Shown: positions 33,868 to 46,000 of the stretch, in pieces
Layout of the letters: each line of letters begins with the position of its first letter
Position numbering within the stretch: the first letter of the stretch is position 1
Assembly: GCA_004026145.2 (NCBI GenBank)
Contig: CP034977.1
Location: forward strand, 591,043-655,042
Direction: 5' to 3'
Source of the DNA: Takifugu bimaculatus
Lineage: Eukaryota; Chordata; Actinopteri; Tetraodontiformes; Tetraodontidae
Length of the DNA stretch: 64,000 nt
The notes under the pieces: generated by a model
Seen by the model: the letters and a program-made list of their open reading frames with translations, nothing else
Database searches by the model: none
What the model was told of the DNA's origin: nothing
Program-made: the position numbers and the translations under genes

Positions 33868-36800
33868 ACCGAAGAGACAGTTTCGCTTGACAGCCTGCAG
33901 AAGCTGAAATCAGCCTTTGAGGTGCCGTATGAGAGAGCACAAAGAGGAATATTCATTTTTAGCAGATGCAATTGTGCTGTTCTCTTTTTTTAAGGAATCT
34001 CGATGCTCGAGACCCATTAACGTGACGGAATTTGGACAAATACTCAGGAGGTGTTTGGATCTACCTAAAATAGTGAGACAGTGACTTTCAATTGTTTGCT
34101 TTTTGTCTTTCTTGATCCTTTAGACCTGCATTCATCACATTTTTATTTCTTATTCTTTGAATTTCACAGAAAAGTTCACAAATTCAGGGTTTATTTAAGA
34201 AGATTGACTGTTTGGGCAAAGGGAGGATTTCATGGGTGAGCTGCACTGCACAGTTGTTTCTCTTGGAGTGTAAAATCTATTGAATTCATCTTTCCAGACG
34301 TGTACGACGTCTTCTCAGGCTAATCTGGCTTTTTGTGATGAAGGGCGACCTGTGCGCATACATGCTGCAAGAGTCCAGAGCCCGGGAAGACACCGCGCGC
34401 CGCAGGAAGCAGACGGCCTTCGCTCTGCCGGCTACACTGCACGTGCTAGTTCACGGCGTTCCGGTCGTCGGCGTCCATCCCATCCATGACAGCACCGCGG
34501 TCATGGTGGGAGAGGACGGGGTCATTTGCTGTTGGAGCTCTGAACTGAAGCCACAGAAGACCAAAGATGCATTTGTAGGTTTTCAGAGTCAAAGAACAGC
34601 TTAAAACAAGCAGAAAAAACACAAAAGTTAGCCTATAGGATGCCCTCATGCAGAAATAGTTATTCTGGGTTAACAAACGTTTGGTTTGTTTGCTTTGTTC
34701 AAACTTTTTAACCGAATATCAAATTCCTGCTGATGTCCCTGCAGGACGGAGGGTCATTAAACAGGAAGTCAAAGTGGGCGAGCTGCTGCACGCTGATGAC
34801 AGAGTGCAACAAACTGATGATTGGAACAGGGTAAAAGAAGAAACATGTAATAAAGGGACAAAGTCTAAAATGCCTACCGGTAATTGTTTTAAATGTGCTT
34901 GCAGAGACAGAGAGATCCAGTTTTATGACCTGTCCACTCTGGACCCCTACTGTCAGATCAATGCGCTGGAAACAATACCTTTGACTTTAAGTCACAGGTG
35001 GGCCCTACGTCTTTTATCCTTTATTGTAATTTGTACTTTGAGCTGAAAAAGAACGCCAGCAGGTGACAGTTTGTGCGTTTTCTCTCAGCTGCCTCAGTCT
35101 TGATAAATATTGTATTCTGTACGGCGACGCCGAGGTAAAGAGAGCATCAAACAGAATCCTTCATTAAAATGCAGTTTATTGAATCCAGCAGGGTTTTTTT
35201 TTTAAATATGTAATTTTTTTTACCTTTCAGGGATGCGTGACTGTCATTTTAATTTCTTGCTTTGGAGACACCCTCAGGTACGCTTCTGCTTCCTTCACTT
35301 GTAGATTATGATAAGAACCGGCGGCCTCGGGAGAACGCCATCAAACGGTTGACGCGCAGCTTTGCATTGAGAAAAGCTGAAGCAGTAAAAGCCAGAAGAC
35401 CGTGCACTCCCGTCTGACCGTCTCTCCGCTTTCCCGCCTGATATTTACCTTCTATTGTTTCACAGATTATGGAACAAGCTCCCAAAGATTGCAGGTGTTC
35501 CCAGCGTTCCGATGGACAGAGCGGTGATTTCTCCCAACGTGACGTTTGTCAGATGGAAAGTTCATCAGGACTGGGTGACGCACGTGAGGAGTGATCTGCT
35601 TTTGGTGTCCGTGCTGCGACAAATCCAGGCCGAACTAACCTTTGTCTCTTTAGGTCAAATATTACGCAGACTTTCAGGCGGTTGTCTCTTCATCCAATGA
35701 GGAGTCCTCCTCAGTTGTTTTAGGTAGTTTTTCTTTCCTAGTTTGCTCTTATCTCTCTTATTATTGTGATTAAAACATGTATTTAAGTCTCGCTCGCCCT
35801 CCGCAGGACGCGTGCTGCCTCTAACGGACCCGGAGCAGCGACTGACTGAGATCTGGGAGGCTTGTTACGGAGGGAAGATCAAAAAGGTTCAGCTGACCTG
35901 GACGCCGCAGCTGCGGGCGTCACATGACCAGACGGCATTCAGCATTAACAAAGGAGTCAAGACGTTTGACCTTTGCGGGAAGCACAGCTTGTTGGTCACC
36001 GGAGGCCTGGACAGTCTCGTGCGCATGTGGAACCCACATTTCTCAGGGTGGGGAATCGCACTAAATTCCTCAGGTTTGCCTCGAGCTCCCGGGAATGTCC
36101 AACGCTTTAATTTCCTTTTGCCTTCTCCAGGAAACCAGCTGGAATTTTGAGAGGCCACCAGGCTCCCGTCAGCTACCTCTGCATCTCCTCCGAGGACAGT
36201 CAGATCTTCTCCGTCTCCGTGGACAACGCCGTGAAAGTGACCCCCTCCTCATTTTATAAATCAGTCCTTAATGTTATTAACTCACTGTTGCCCATGTGTG
36301 TCAAAGTCAATGCCTAGATTTATATTTAAACAGGAAATTAAAGAATTATGAGCCTTTACGCTCCCCAAAAGCCTCCATCGTGGTTCACCTGTGCATGTTT
36401 CAGGTCTGGGACATTCAGGAGCAGCATTGCTTGCTAACGGTGGACTCCAAGGAAAGCGGGATCCGCGGTGACATAACCGCGTGCTCGTACTCCTCCTCCA
36501 TGAAATCCCTTTATGTTGCCGCCGACAACATGGCTGTGCTCTCCCAGAAGACAAGGTCGGCGGCTGCGCCTCTGTGTTCTCTTCCTGAAAGAACCTTTCT
36601 CCTGTTCTCTGAATACATCTAAGAAAACCTCCCGATTGATCTATTTCTGTTCCCGTGTGATCATTTCCATAATAACCCGCCGCGGCGATCATTTTCACTG
36701 AGGTTTGCTCAAACCTCCGTTTTTCCGTCTCTTCTGAAAGGCCGCGCCGTCACGGCCAACTCGTCTCTCATGAGGAGCCCGTGAAGTGCTGCGGCTACTG

Positions 36801-39800
36801 CGAGGAATTTCGTCAGGTTGTCAGCTGCAGCGAGGAATCGGTGCGTAACCCCCCCCCGACGAGACCCGCAATATCATTTCGGCTATTTAATTAACTCCAA
36901 ATGAGCGCAGGTCGTCAGAGTCTGGGACTTCGACACCGGACGGCTGGTTTTTGAGTTTGGCAGCACGCATGCCGTCACATGCATGACCTTTGACCTCTCG
37001 GGGAGAAGGTAGAGGCACAGCACAGAGGCTGCAGGTACATGTTGCTTTTGTTCAAACATCCAGTAAAGCTCACCTTTACAGGCTCATCACGGGCGGGAGG
37101 GATGGTTGTTTAAGGATCTGGAACTACAGCAACGGCCAGTGTCTGAAGACGTTAAAGAAAGGTGAGTTTTTCTGTTTAAGTTCAGACCCATAAGATCCAG
37201 AGTTGATGTCCGTGGTGCTTCCTGCAGATGGCGAGTGCCGCGCCGTCCTTGACTGCATCTTTCTGAGAGTTCACAGTAACTTGTGAGTAAGGAGGGGGGC
37301 TGGGGGGGCTGGGGGTGGGGGGGAGATTCTTTTTTGCAGGGTTTAAATCCGAACTCACACTAACTTTTTGAGTTTGCTCCCCCAAAGCTACGTGATGTCA
37401 GTCGGGCAGGACCGCAATGTCAGCATTTATTCAGTGAGTACAAAAGCAGAGACATTTATTGTTGGCCGAGCTTCAAAAAGTCCTTCGCTCAACTTCTGTT
37501 GTGTTCCTTTATGTTGCTGTTTCAAGCTAAAATTGCTCAAAAATTTGAAAAGAAGGGAAAAAAAAGATTTCAGCTACATAAATGTTTCTTTTTTGCTTGG
37601 CGCGGAGTGTTTATGAAAGGTTACCTTCTGCCTTTTGAATTCTCAGGACGTCCCCACAGACTTCCGTCATGTCCAGAAGCCGAAGCCTTCATGGCAAGAC
37701 GATCAGGTGAAACATGAACCAATAAAACAAACCGCTGTGAAGAAACAACAGAAGGCCACTGACCTGGAAGCTTAAATCCCTCATAAATCATTCCTGTCTA
37801 CGCCGGTAGAAGCGTTCAGCCTTTAAAGAATTCCGGCCTCTTTTTAAACGCGATTATTTCAAATAAATGAAAATCATTGGAGGAGAGCAGAGTGCATTAT
37901 GCAAGAGGGAGATCTGGCCAGTTTCCAGCCGCTGCCTGAGCTGATGGTGCAGATAAGCCTCGCCTGCTGGTTTGTGCATTCATTTTATATGCAGACACAC
38001 AGGACTCGCTTTGGCCCTTCACTCCTTTGTATTCTTTTACTGGCAGGCTTTTAAAGCTCGGGAGGAAAATGGAAGAAAAGCATCTGGGCTTTTTAACCCG
38101 CTGCGTAGCATCGTCTTCAGTCCGGAAAATCCTCCCGTCCGCTTCATTCCAATTATTATTTAACCCATTTTCTCTTAATTTGCGGTTGTTCAAACACAAA
38201 GATTGGATTTCAGCAAACTGGTTTTGAAAACAGCTCTCACGTGGAGAGGTCAAAGGTCATGAAACTCAGCAGGATTCGTATTCGAAAGCCCGACACGCCT
38301 CTTTCACATCCCATCACCATCTTAAGGTAAAAATTCCTAGTATAGTAATTAATGCGCCCTCATACCCAGCCTGGAGAAATGTATTGCACTTTCAGCATGT
38401 GACCTTATCTGGGAAAATCGATCATCAGACAGCGCCGCAGTCTCCCCACTGCGCCTTCTCTCTCCGACGGGCGCTCTCCTTCCCACCAACGTCGAGGATC
38501 TGAGGGCACAAGTGGCGCTCGGGGTGTTTCCTTTCATGTCTTTCATGGCAGCTGGTGGCGCCGTTCACTAAAGAGGCCCATTAAGCAGGAAGATTGAAAA
38601 CAGTAGGAAAAAGACCCATTTGATTATCTCCAGAGACCCCTATTGGAGCTTTTTTATGGAGGAGATGGATGGCTTATTGCTCTCTGAGCCCCAGGTTCGC
38701 TCAGATTCTTTGTTGTTTTTCTTTGTGCGGATTGTTTTGGGACTCATAAAACATTTAAAAATGGCCACATACAGTTTAATATTTCTCTCTGCACTAAGTG
38801 GCAATCAAGTTAAAACCTTACAAACCCATCTGGAGTCACAAATGGCATTTTTTCCTTCAGGGTGTACGCCGTTTCGCACCGGCAGCGGCGCTCTGAGCAA
38901 AATTGCTGTTGAGCACAATAAATAAGATAAATTGCTTTGAATCTGTGTGAGGCACCATGGCAGCAGTCATTTTTGGCTTCGCTGCTTACTCAGGAGTTTG
39001 ACGTCAATATTGATGGTAAAAAAGTGTTGCCCTCTTCTGAAATACTGCAAGCAAACAATGGTTTAATGACTTCTACTTAAATGAGCTCAGCCCTGTCTGA
39101 CAGACCAATGCTAAGGTTCAACCGGTTAGCTTAAATAGCTAAAATGACGCTCAACACTCAAGTCCTTTTTTGATCATGCAGTATGTAACCGCGTCTCTTC
39201 TCAGAAGAAGGGACATAAGGAGGAAATTCTTTGCGTGGCTCACTGCCCCCCGTCCCTCCTGGCCACCGGCAGCTGTGATGGCGAGGTCATCGTGTGGGAC
39301 GTGGTTTCTGGGCGTATGCAGTGTCGCTTCACCAGCCCTCCACCAGATGAGCAGCAACACACTGATGGTGATGTCAGCCCTTGAAAGTTAGCAACAGGTC
39401 TTTGGCTTGTTGTGCGATCAGCTCATTCACTCTTATTATTTCTTTATTTATTGTGGATGAACAGGAATTGACGCAAGTGTCACGAGCGCCATATTCCTAA
39501 AGAGCAGCGAGCTGCAGCAGTTCTCCATGGCGACGGCTCTTGTGACGTCTGGGGCCATGGGTTAGTGTGAGGTGGAGAGAATCTTTTACTATCATGGATG
39601 ATTTCCACAGAATGCTTGATTCTACTCTCTTTTAAAGGTTACATTAACCTGTGGAGTGTGCACAGTGGAGGAGAACACGTGGGCGCTCTCAAAGCTGTGA
39701 GCTAAAGAAAATCCATTCTTGTTTCCCTCCCGTTCACATGAAGAACACTTTAAAATGTCTGAAAACGCCCCACTGTCCCGTCCGTTTCTTTGATTAGATG

Positions 39801-41346
39801 CAAATCTGATGCAGCTTTTTGCTTTCTAATGAGTTAGAGGATAATGACCGTTTGTTGCTTGTTTTCTTTCCTTTTTACAGTCTAGGACTCAAGGAAAGAT
39901 TACAAAACTGGCCAAAACAGAGAAGACCTCCCGATTGTACGCTGCTGATCAGATGGGATACATCTACATTCATGACATTAAGAAATTTGCCCCCAGTCAA
40001 AAGTCACAGAAAGGTAAGTTTCTGCAGGTTTGTAGTTTTAAAATTAAAGAAAAGGTGTTTGTTTGAAGAGATTAAAGTGGGGTTTTTTTTATATAGACTC
40101 AGCAGAAAACTTTTGGCGTGCTCACACCAGCAGGGTAACGGGGTACGTCACGTACACGTCACACCAAAAAAGTAGGATTTTTCTATTTCCTCATTTATTT
40201 TTACCTTTTCAAAGGGTACAAGGGGGAGGGGGGTTCTAAAGAGGATAGATCAGTAGAGCTGAAATGTTGGTTGCTGGGGTGCTCCGATGATTGAGGGCGC
40301 TCCTGCCAGGAACGCGGTCCTTCATCTCTTCATTCCCATCCAGCCTGCAGGTTGTTGCCGATGATCAAGTGGTGCTCACCTCATCCACCGACTGCAGCGT
40401 GCGCCTCTGGAGCGACCGCGGAGAATTTATAGGTGAATGTCAGGTTCATCCTTTTGATCTATATGAAATCAACATTAGCTGCCATTTGCCTCGTCACCTG
40501 TCGAGCGCAGAGCCTGAAACCTTTGAAAAGAATGCTTTGCAATATTCCAGGCTGCTTTAATGATAGCAGGAATCTTCTTTCTCTGCCAGGACTCCCCTCC
40601 TGGCATCTGATTCAGACTCATTAAACACTCCAGCCTGTCTCTCAGCCATCATCCAGCTGCACAACATGTCAACCACATTTATCAACACGAGCATTTCAGT
40701 ATAAAAGGTTGTGCCGGGTGAATCTCAGCAAAAGAGCTCAGTCAATAAATAGTCTTGAATATTTGGTGTCTATTTTTCATTCGGCTCATGTGTTTGATAG
40801 AGAAAGCATAAAAAGTTCACTCCTACACATGTTGGCTCACCTACAGCGGGTTAATAAAAAGATCATTAAACCCCCTGAAATAAGGATTGCTTCACCCTGA
40901 TTCCTCATATGTTGAGCAATAAAGATGAAATTCCTCTGTGGCTCTGCAGGAAGTGGCTGCGGCACCGCTGCAGAGGAGTGACTTCCAATGGAGTCCGACG
41001 TTGTGACATTTTAATAAGACGCGGTGTCACGTCCCCTCAGCGCAATTTGGCAAAAGATTAAAACGAAGAATTTGGTCTTGGTTGGCAGGGACCTTTGGGC
41101 AGAATGAGATCTGGAGCACCCGCCTGTCCTCTTCCTGGAAGCATCCTGCCGTTCCCTATGAGGTCCTGATTGATCCTCCGAGCGTGCCGAATCCGAAGAT
41201 TTTGAATATGGAGACAAATGCAAATAATTCTGGAGAGACTCATCACAGAGGAGGCGTAAAGGTTAGCTGGTTGTGAGGCCTTGAGTTTCCAGATGCTGAA
41301 CTAAATTGTTCCTGTGGTATATTTGCAGGCGCAGATGCTCAGTTAG
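33868..41346 (+). CDS. wdr95: EF-hand/WD40-repeat protein, WDR95-like (WDR49/WDR64 family)
   Basis: Twenty-seven coding exons with GT-AG introns and matching phases, 867 codons plus TAG, no frameshift. Exons: 33868-33921, 33995-34072, 34170-34235, 34344-34574, 34745-34830, 34905-34997, 35089-35134, 35231-35277, 35466-35583, 35654-35723, 35807-36047, 36131-36236, 36404-36555, 36741-36840, 36911-37008, 37082-37161, 37228-37282, 37388-37433, 37647-37706, 39205-39367, 39465-39560, 39638-39696, 39881-40013, 40097-40142, 40344-40432, 41089-41261, 41329-41346. The N-terminal part has an EF-hand-like helix-loop (IDCLGKGRISW), then WD40 blades with ends such as LVRMW, VWDIQ, VVRVWDF, LRIWNY, VIVWDV, INLWSV and VRLWSD. 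This layout matches the WDR49/WDR64 family, associated with motile cilia and sperm. The symbol rests on position between hmgb1 and b3glct. The true start is upstream and unresolved. Confidence 0.82.
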
Positions 41347-42889
41347 TGTTGATGTTCTCCAACTCCATGAACCAGCGGGTGAGTCAGACCCTCCACAGCA
41401 GCACCACGAATCTGCAGACACAAAGTGCGACACCAGACTGGGCTGAAAACCCCACAGAGTTACATTCAGGGCCGCTGAATCTGTCCTGCGTTCCAGGCTC
41501 TGCCAGGCTAACAGGTTATCGACCTCTGCTTCTCTCTGCTTTTCGATACTTGAGATTCACCAAACACCAGAAGTCTCGTCTGTATTGATTCGTCCCAGGA
41601 ACTCTGAAGAAGTGAAGTCAGCTGACAAAGTTGAAACCGTATCGATCACCGTGGGGAATCTGGGTCAATGCAGCATCCACGGTGATGAAGAACTGGGAAA
41701 ATGACTTATACGAGATAACTCCATCTGCACCCATCTGGCCTTTTTTAATACCAAACAACAGATAATCCAATCGGACAAATCTGAACCTGGAAGGGATTTT
41801 TCAGGCAAAAAAACCCAACGGAATAACCTGCGTTGCAAAGCTGAATCACAAAATTACTGTGATTTGCATTCTGTACATCGTGGGCTCAGCGAAATAAACA
41901 CAGCCTGTTTTGACCATAAGAAGAGATATGGCTTTTCTTTAGGGTGGAATGACAACGTGCAAGTGCGAGAATGACCCGTGGAAGGAGATGTGATGAATAT
42001 TTTCACAGTCCCTGAAGGGAATAGATAAACAGAATAAAATACACTCAATTCAGCAGCTCGCAGCAGCTATTAGCGCCTAACCCAGGACAATTATCCAGAC
42101 ACACTCCAAGAGCAGCACCTGTAAATTATTTACAGATCACCTTTAGCAAAATAAGTGAAGGCAGAAGAAAGATAGTCCACAAATACCACAAAATTGTGTT
42201 CACCCAGATCAGCCTAAAAGAAACAAATACCAGAGGGTTTAATGGAAATCTACACAGGGATGTTAAAACCACAGAGCAGCAGGCTGCCAGCGAAGTGGCA
42301 GAGACATGCCAGCAGCCTGGAGTCAGTCAGTAAACCTGAGTCTGCCTTATATATATAAATCTTCTTGATTTCTACCTTTAGAAAGAAGACAGTGTTGGCA
42401 AGGGTAGTGTAAGACATCAGTTATAGCCTGCAGCTGTGACATTTATGGATCTGAGCACAAATCTCACACCAGCAGTTCAATTCTTTTGTTTTCTATAACT
42501 TATATTGTGCAGAGGTGTTTTCAACAAATGACAGTTTTTGCTGTGTCCTGTGTTGTGGCGTTCGACTTTTATTTTGCATTCTCTATATTTCTATGGAACC
42601 ACTAATATTTTACCATGGGTGTCGTTCTATACAGTAAACAACCCCTGGGGTTTCTAATATGACCTCAAAGCTGCTCACTCGCCCCCTCTGGGTGTAGTTT
42701 ATTTGTTTATTTGATATTTATTTTAGGTAAACTCCGGCAATACAAATGCATCTTTACCAGTAATTCTTTATCTTTAAGATACCACAAGCACAGGAATGAT
42801 CAAAAGCATTTCCTCCATTTAAAAATGAAGAATTAAATTAGATTTTAAGTAACTTAGATGTTGGCTGCAAGCTTTCTTTATACATTCCC
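41347..42889. other. WDR gene 3' UTR and intergenic region
   Basis: The first polyadenylation signals after the stop are AATAAA at 41893-41898 and another near 42032. Nothing else is recognised before the CpG-rich start of b3glct. The open frame at 41346-41588 is untranslated sequence after the stop. Confidence 0.5.
41893..41898 (+). terminator. Candidate polyadenylation signal of the WDR gene
   Basis: AATAAA about 550 bases past the TAG. A second AATAAA follows near 42032, so the 3' end could use either. Confidence 0.4.
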
Positions 42890-43088
42890 TACTTCCCAAT
42901 CCGGCCCGCAGAGGGCGCCCGTGCGCCTCACAGCTGCGGATGCCTCCTCTCGGGGCTGGAACCCACTCCCCGTTCACTGACAATCTGAAGGAAGGGGAAG
43001 CCCTGTTGTGTGTTTTCCTCAACATTGTCAGAAAGCTCATGCTCTGCGAGCTCTCCGCGCCACCCTGACCGCCGGCTGGAGTCTCAGG
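42890..43088 (+). promoter_or_regulatory. b3glct: CpG-rich promoter / 5' UTR of b3glct
   Basis: CG-rich DNA (CCGGCCCGCAGAGGGCGCCC, CTCCGCGCCACCCTGACCGC) directly precedes the ATG at 43089 and continues into intron 1 to about 43560. There is no TATA box; this suits a broadly expressed gene. Confidence 0.5.
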
Positions 43089-46000
43089 ATGCTGTCGGAC
43101 AGACGTCTCCTCGGCGCTAAAGTGGCAGGCTGCTGGATTCTGCTCTCGCTGCGTAAGTACGCGCCTGACTTGGATCTTCCTGTGAGGGCAGCTGCGCGGA
43201 ACAGTAAACAGTTTGTGCTGCTTTGCTGCGCTCGCTTCAGTGTTTGAGAAGAAGCGCAAAAAGCCGGTTCAAGCGCAGAAAGGCGAGCTGTTTCTCCCCC
43301 TAAAAGTGCTGCAGAAGTGCGCAGCAGCGACACGCTTCAACTTCCTGAAGAGTTGAAACGCGACGTGTGCGGGTTCTTTGCTGACGTGTGAATTGGTGCA
43401 ATTTAAAAACCGCAACTTTGCGTGGCAATAAGTCGTTGAATGAAGACTTGCATGCGTTCCTCGTTGGGAATTAAAGCGGCATTTCTATCGGGTATGTTCC
43501 CTTCCCGGAGAAGCGAGTCTTCCAACGCGCACGTCAACGTTGCAGTCGGTGCCCCGGGGTGAACGCACCCCAGGCTGCCGGAGCTGAACGCAGCCCGGGC
43601 TCAGAAGAGCCCCGGGGGTCCCCCCCCCCTCCCTTTTCCTACACCTGCACTGAGATTTAGGCAATAAAATAATCCAAACACAGGCGAAAAACCTCCAGAT
43701 ATTCACACATTTGTGAAATCTGTTGCAGATTATTGCAAAAAAGGGGAAAAAAAGCTAAAGCTAAACAGTGCCCAGGACTTAAACTGCACAATAAAGTCAG
43801 ACTCAAATTGCTGTTCATGCTGCATAAAAGAGCAGAATGTGACTTGTTCACGTTTAAGACCTTGAGAAACAGGTCAGAGGTTATCTTTGATCCGTAATGC
43901 TGCACTAAATTATCCTTAGTCCTCTAATTTGCATGTTAATTGAATTGACCTCAGAACAGTTTTAGTCTGCTGGATTAAACGGACCTGCGCTGATGTGGTT
44001 TGATGAATTCTGTCACCTCAGAATCACGGTTAAAGTCCAGCAACAGCGGAGTCCGAGTGTGTCCGCCGCCCCGGTCCTGATCCATGAACAAGTTGTGGCA
44101 TTTGCCGTTGAGTGGAACACGTTAAGTTGTTATTCGGAGGCTGGCGTCACAGCCCGTCTACGGCTCCTCTATGTAATATTCATGGACCTCACATCAAGGT
44201 GACGCTGAGGTCCAGAGCTTGTCCACCTAGGTAAAGACAGGCCACCACTGCCGCTGGGTTTCAGTGGAGATCTCTGTGAGAGTCCTTCAAACAAACTCCC
44301 AAGCTCAAGGGAGGTGTTTGTGTATGTGTGTGTGTATTTTGTGGGGGGAGGGGGTGGTGGCTGGAACAGTTGGTGGGATGACAAGCAGCAGATCCAGGCT
44401 CAGGATTGTGGCTGCAGCCCTGTTTGAGGGGCCCATTTCAGCTCGGCCATCAAATTGTGAAAGTTTTGGTTGCATTGTTTCAACTCAATTCCCGTTTTAG
44501 AGCAGAGGAACTTTTTCCACAGCTCTGAGAACTGTTCTTCCTGCTTCCTACTCTTCCCGCTGTGTTCAGAGGGACAATAAAAAGATGCGAGCTTCTGGAT
44601 GGTGGTAGATACGTTTATGGTCCGTAAGTCTTTTATAGAGCTCCTAAAGACAATTACAGCCACCACACTGAGCTCTAATTCTCAACCCATGGATGGAGAT
44701 AAGTGCTTCTTCTGTACCTAATGCTTAGCAACATATAAGTAAAACTTATTCTGACTTTTATTAGCACAAATGAAGGTTGTCAGGGAACCTTTTGAGCCTC
44801 TACAGTTGCTCCATTGTTGCCTGGGGCGCCCCCTCGTGGCCACTCTTACTGTGTCGTTTCAAGTACTCTGTACAAGAGAAATGTAAATATGTTTGTATGT
44901 AATTTGTAAGTAATTACATCCGTCTTTGTTAGATAACATGAGAGCGTGGCTTTGCCTGGGCTCAAGGATGTCTAAACAAAAGCCATAGATGGTTGCTGAT
45001 GGCCGGAATGAAAAGGTTAAATGACACAATGCCAGATGAAGCCGTGCTTCCTGCAGAGCTGTTTTTATAAAATACAAATGAGTTACATTATTACAGCTCT
45101 ATGAGGAGAAGAGTGCGCCATCTGCGCCTCTTCTTTCAGGAACTTCTTTATTTATGATGCTGTTTACTGCCTCTGCCCATGTAATGTTATATATTTTTCA
45201 TTTCTTTCAATTAGAGAAAAGGCAGGAGACCTTGTTAGGGATTGTTTTCCCCTCCCAAAAGGCTGGTTATTATTCCAGATAAAGAGTGAAATATGTTACT
45301 GCGTCTTCAACACACATCTGTGTGATGTCATTTTGAGTTTGGGGGGAAAACTTTGGAAACACAGTAGCCTCATCATGACGACCCATCCGACCTCTACATT
45401 TGGTAGTGTATACATGCACACACAAGCGCACATGAACAGCCCAGTAGCTGCAGCTAGCCAAGCTGGGTAGAATCTGGTCTTTGTTTATGCCTCCGTAGGT
45501 GTAGCCAGCGAAAAAACCTTCATCTAATATGTATGAACCAACCCAAATGACCTCCATGTTAAATTTTAACAAACCTTAATAGCAGCGGCCTCGGCACCAT
45601 GGCAATTTGGCTGCTCGCCGTTTCATTTAGATTTTTTTTCATTTGAATTGTTAAGGTAACTTTTTAGCTTTTATGAGACTAAATAACATTGATCGTGATC
45701 ACATCTGCATTGTGGTCTCTTTGATAGTCTTTTTGCTGAGGCCTTCATTTAAGTTGAATAATCACATGTGGACAGCGAGATTACCGGACCGCTGAAAATA
45801 GACGTTAATAAACCAAGGAAAAAAGCTGCTCGGCCGTCATTTTTAAAAGCTGTCTTCATCGTATGTTTACCTGTCGTCTTCTTTCACCCACCTCTGCCTG
45901 TTAAACTCAGGATGAAATATAAAACCCCAACAGGCTGCTACTTAATTGCAGTGCTGTGTTTGCATCAAAGTATATTATAGCAAATGGTGAAAAAAAAGAA

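Noticed and set aside
34280..34489. Upstream extension of the WDR exon from 34280
   Set aside because: That frame differs from the one that continues the WDR protein. The acceptor at 34343 joins ISW directly to GDLCAYML in phase.
39182..39204. WDR exon starting at 39182
   Set aside because: The phase fails there. The acceptor TCTTCTCAG ending at 39204 restores phase 0 and gives KKGHKEE directly after WQDDQ.
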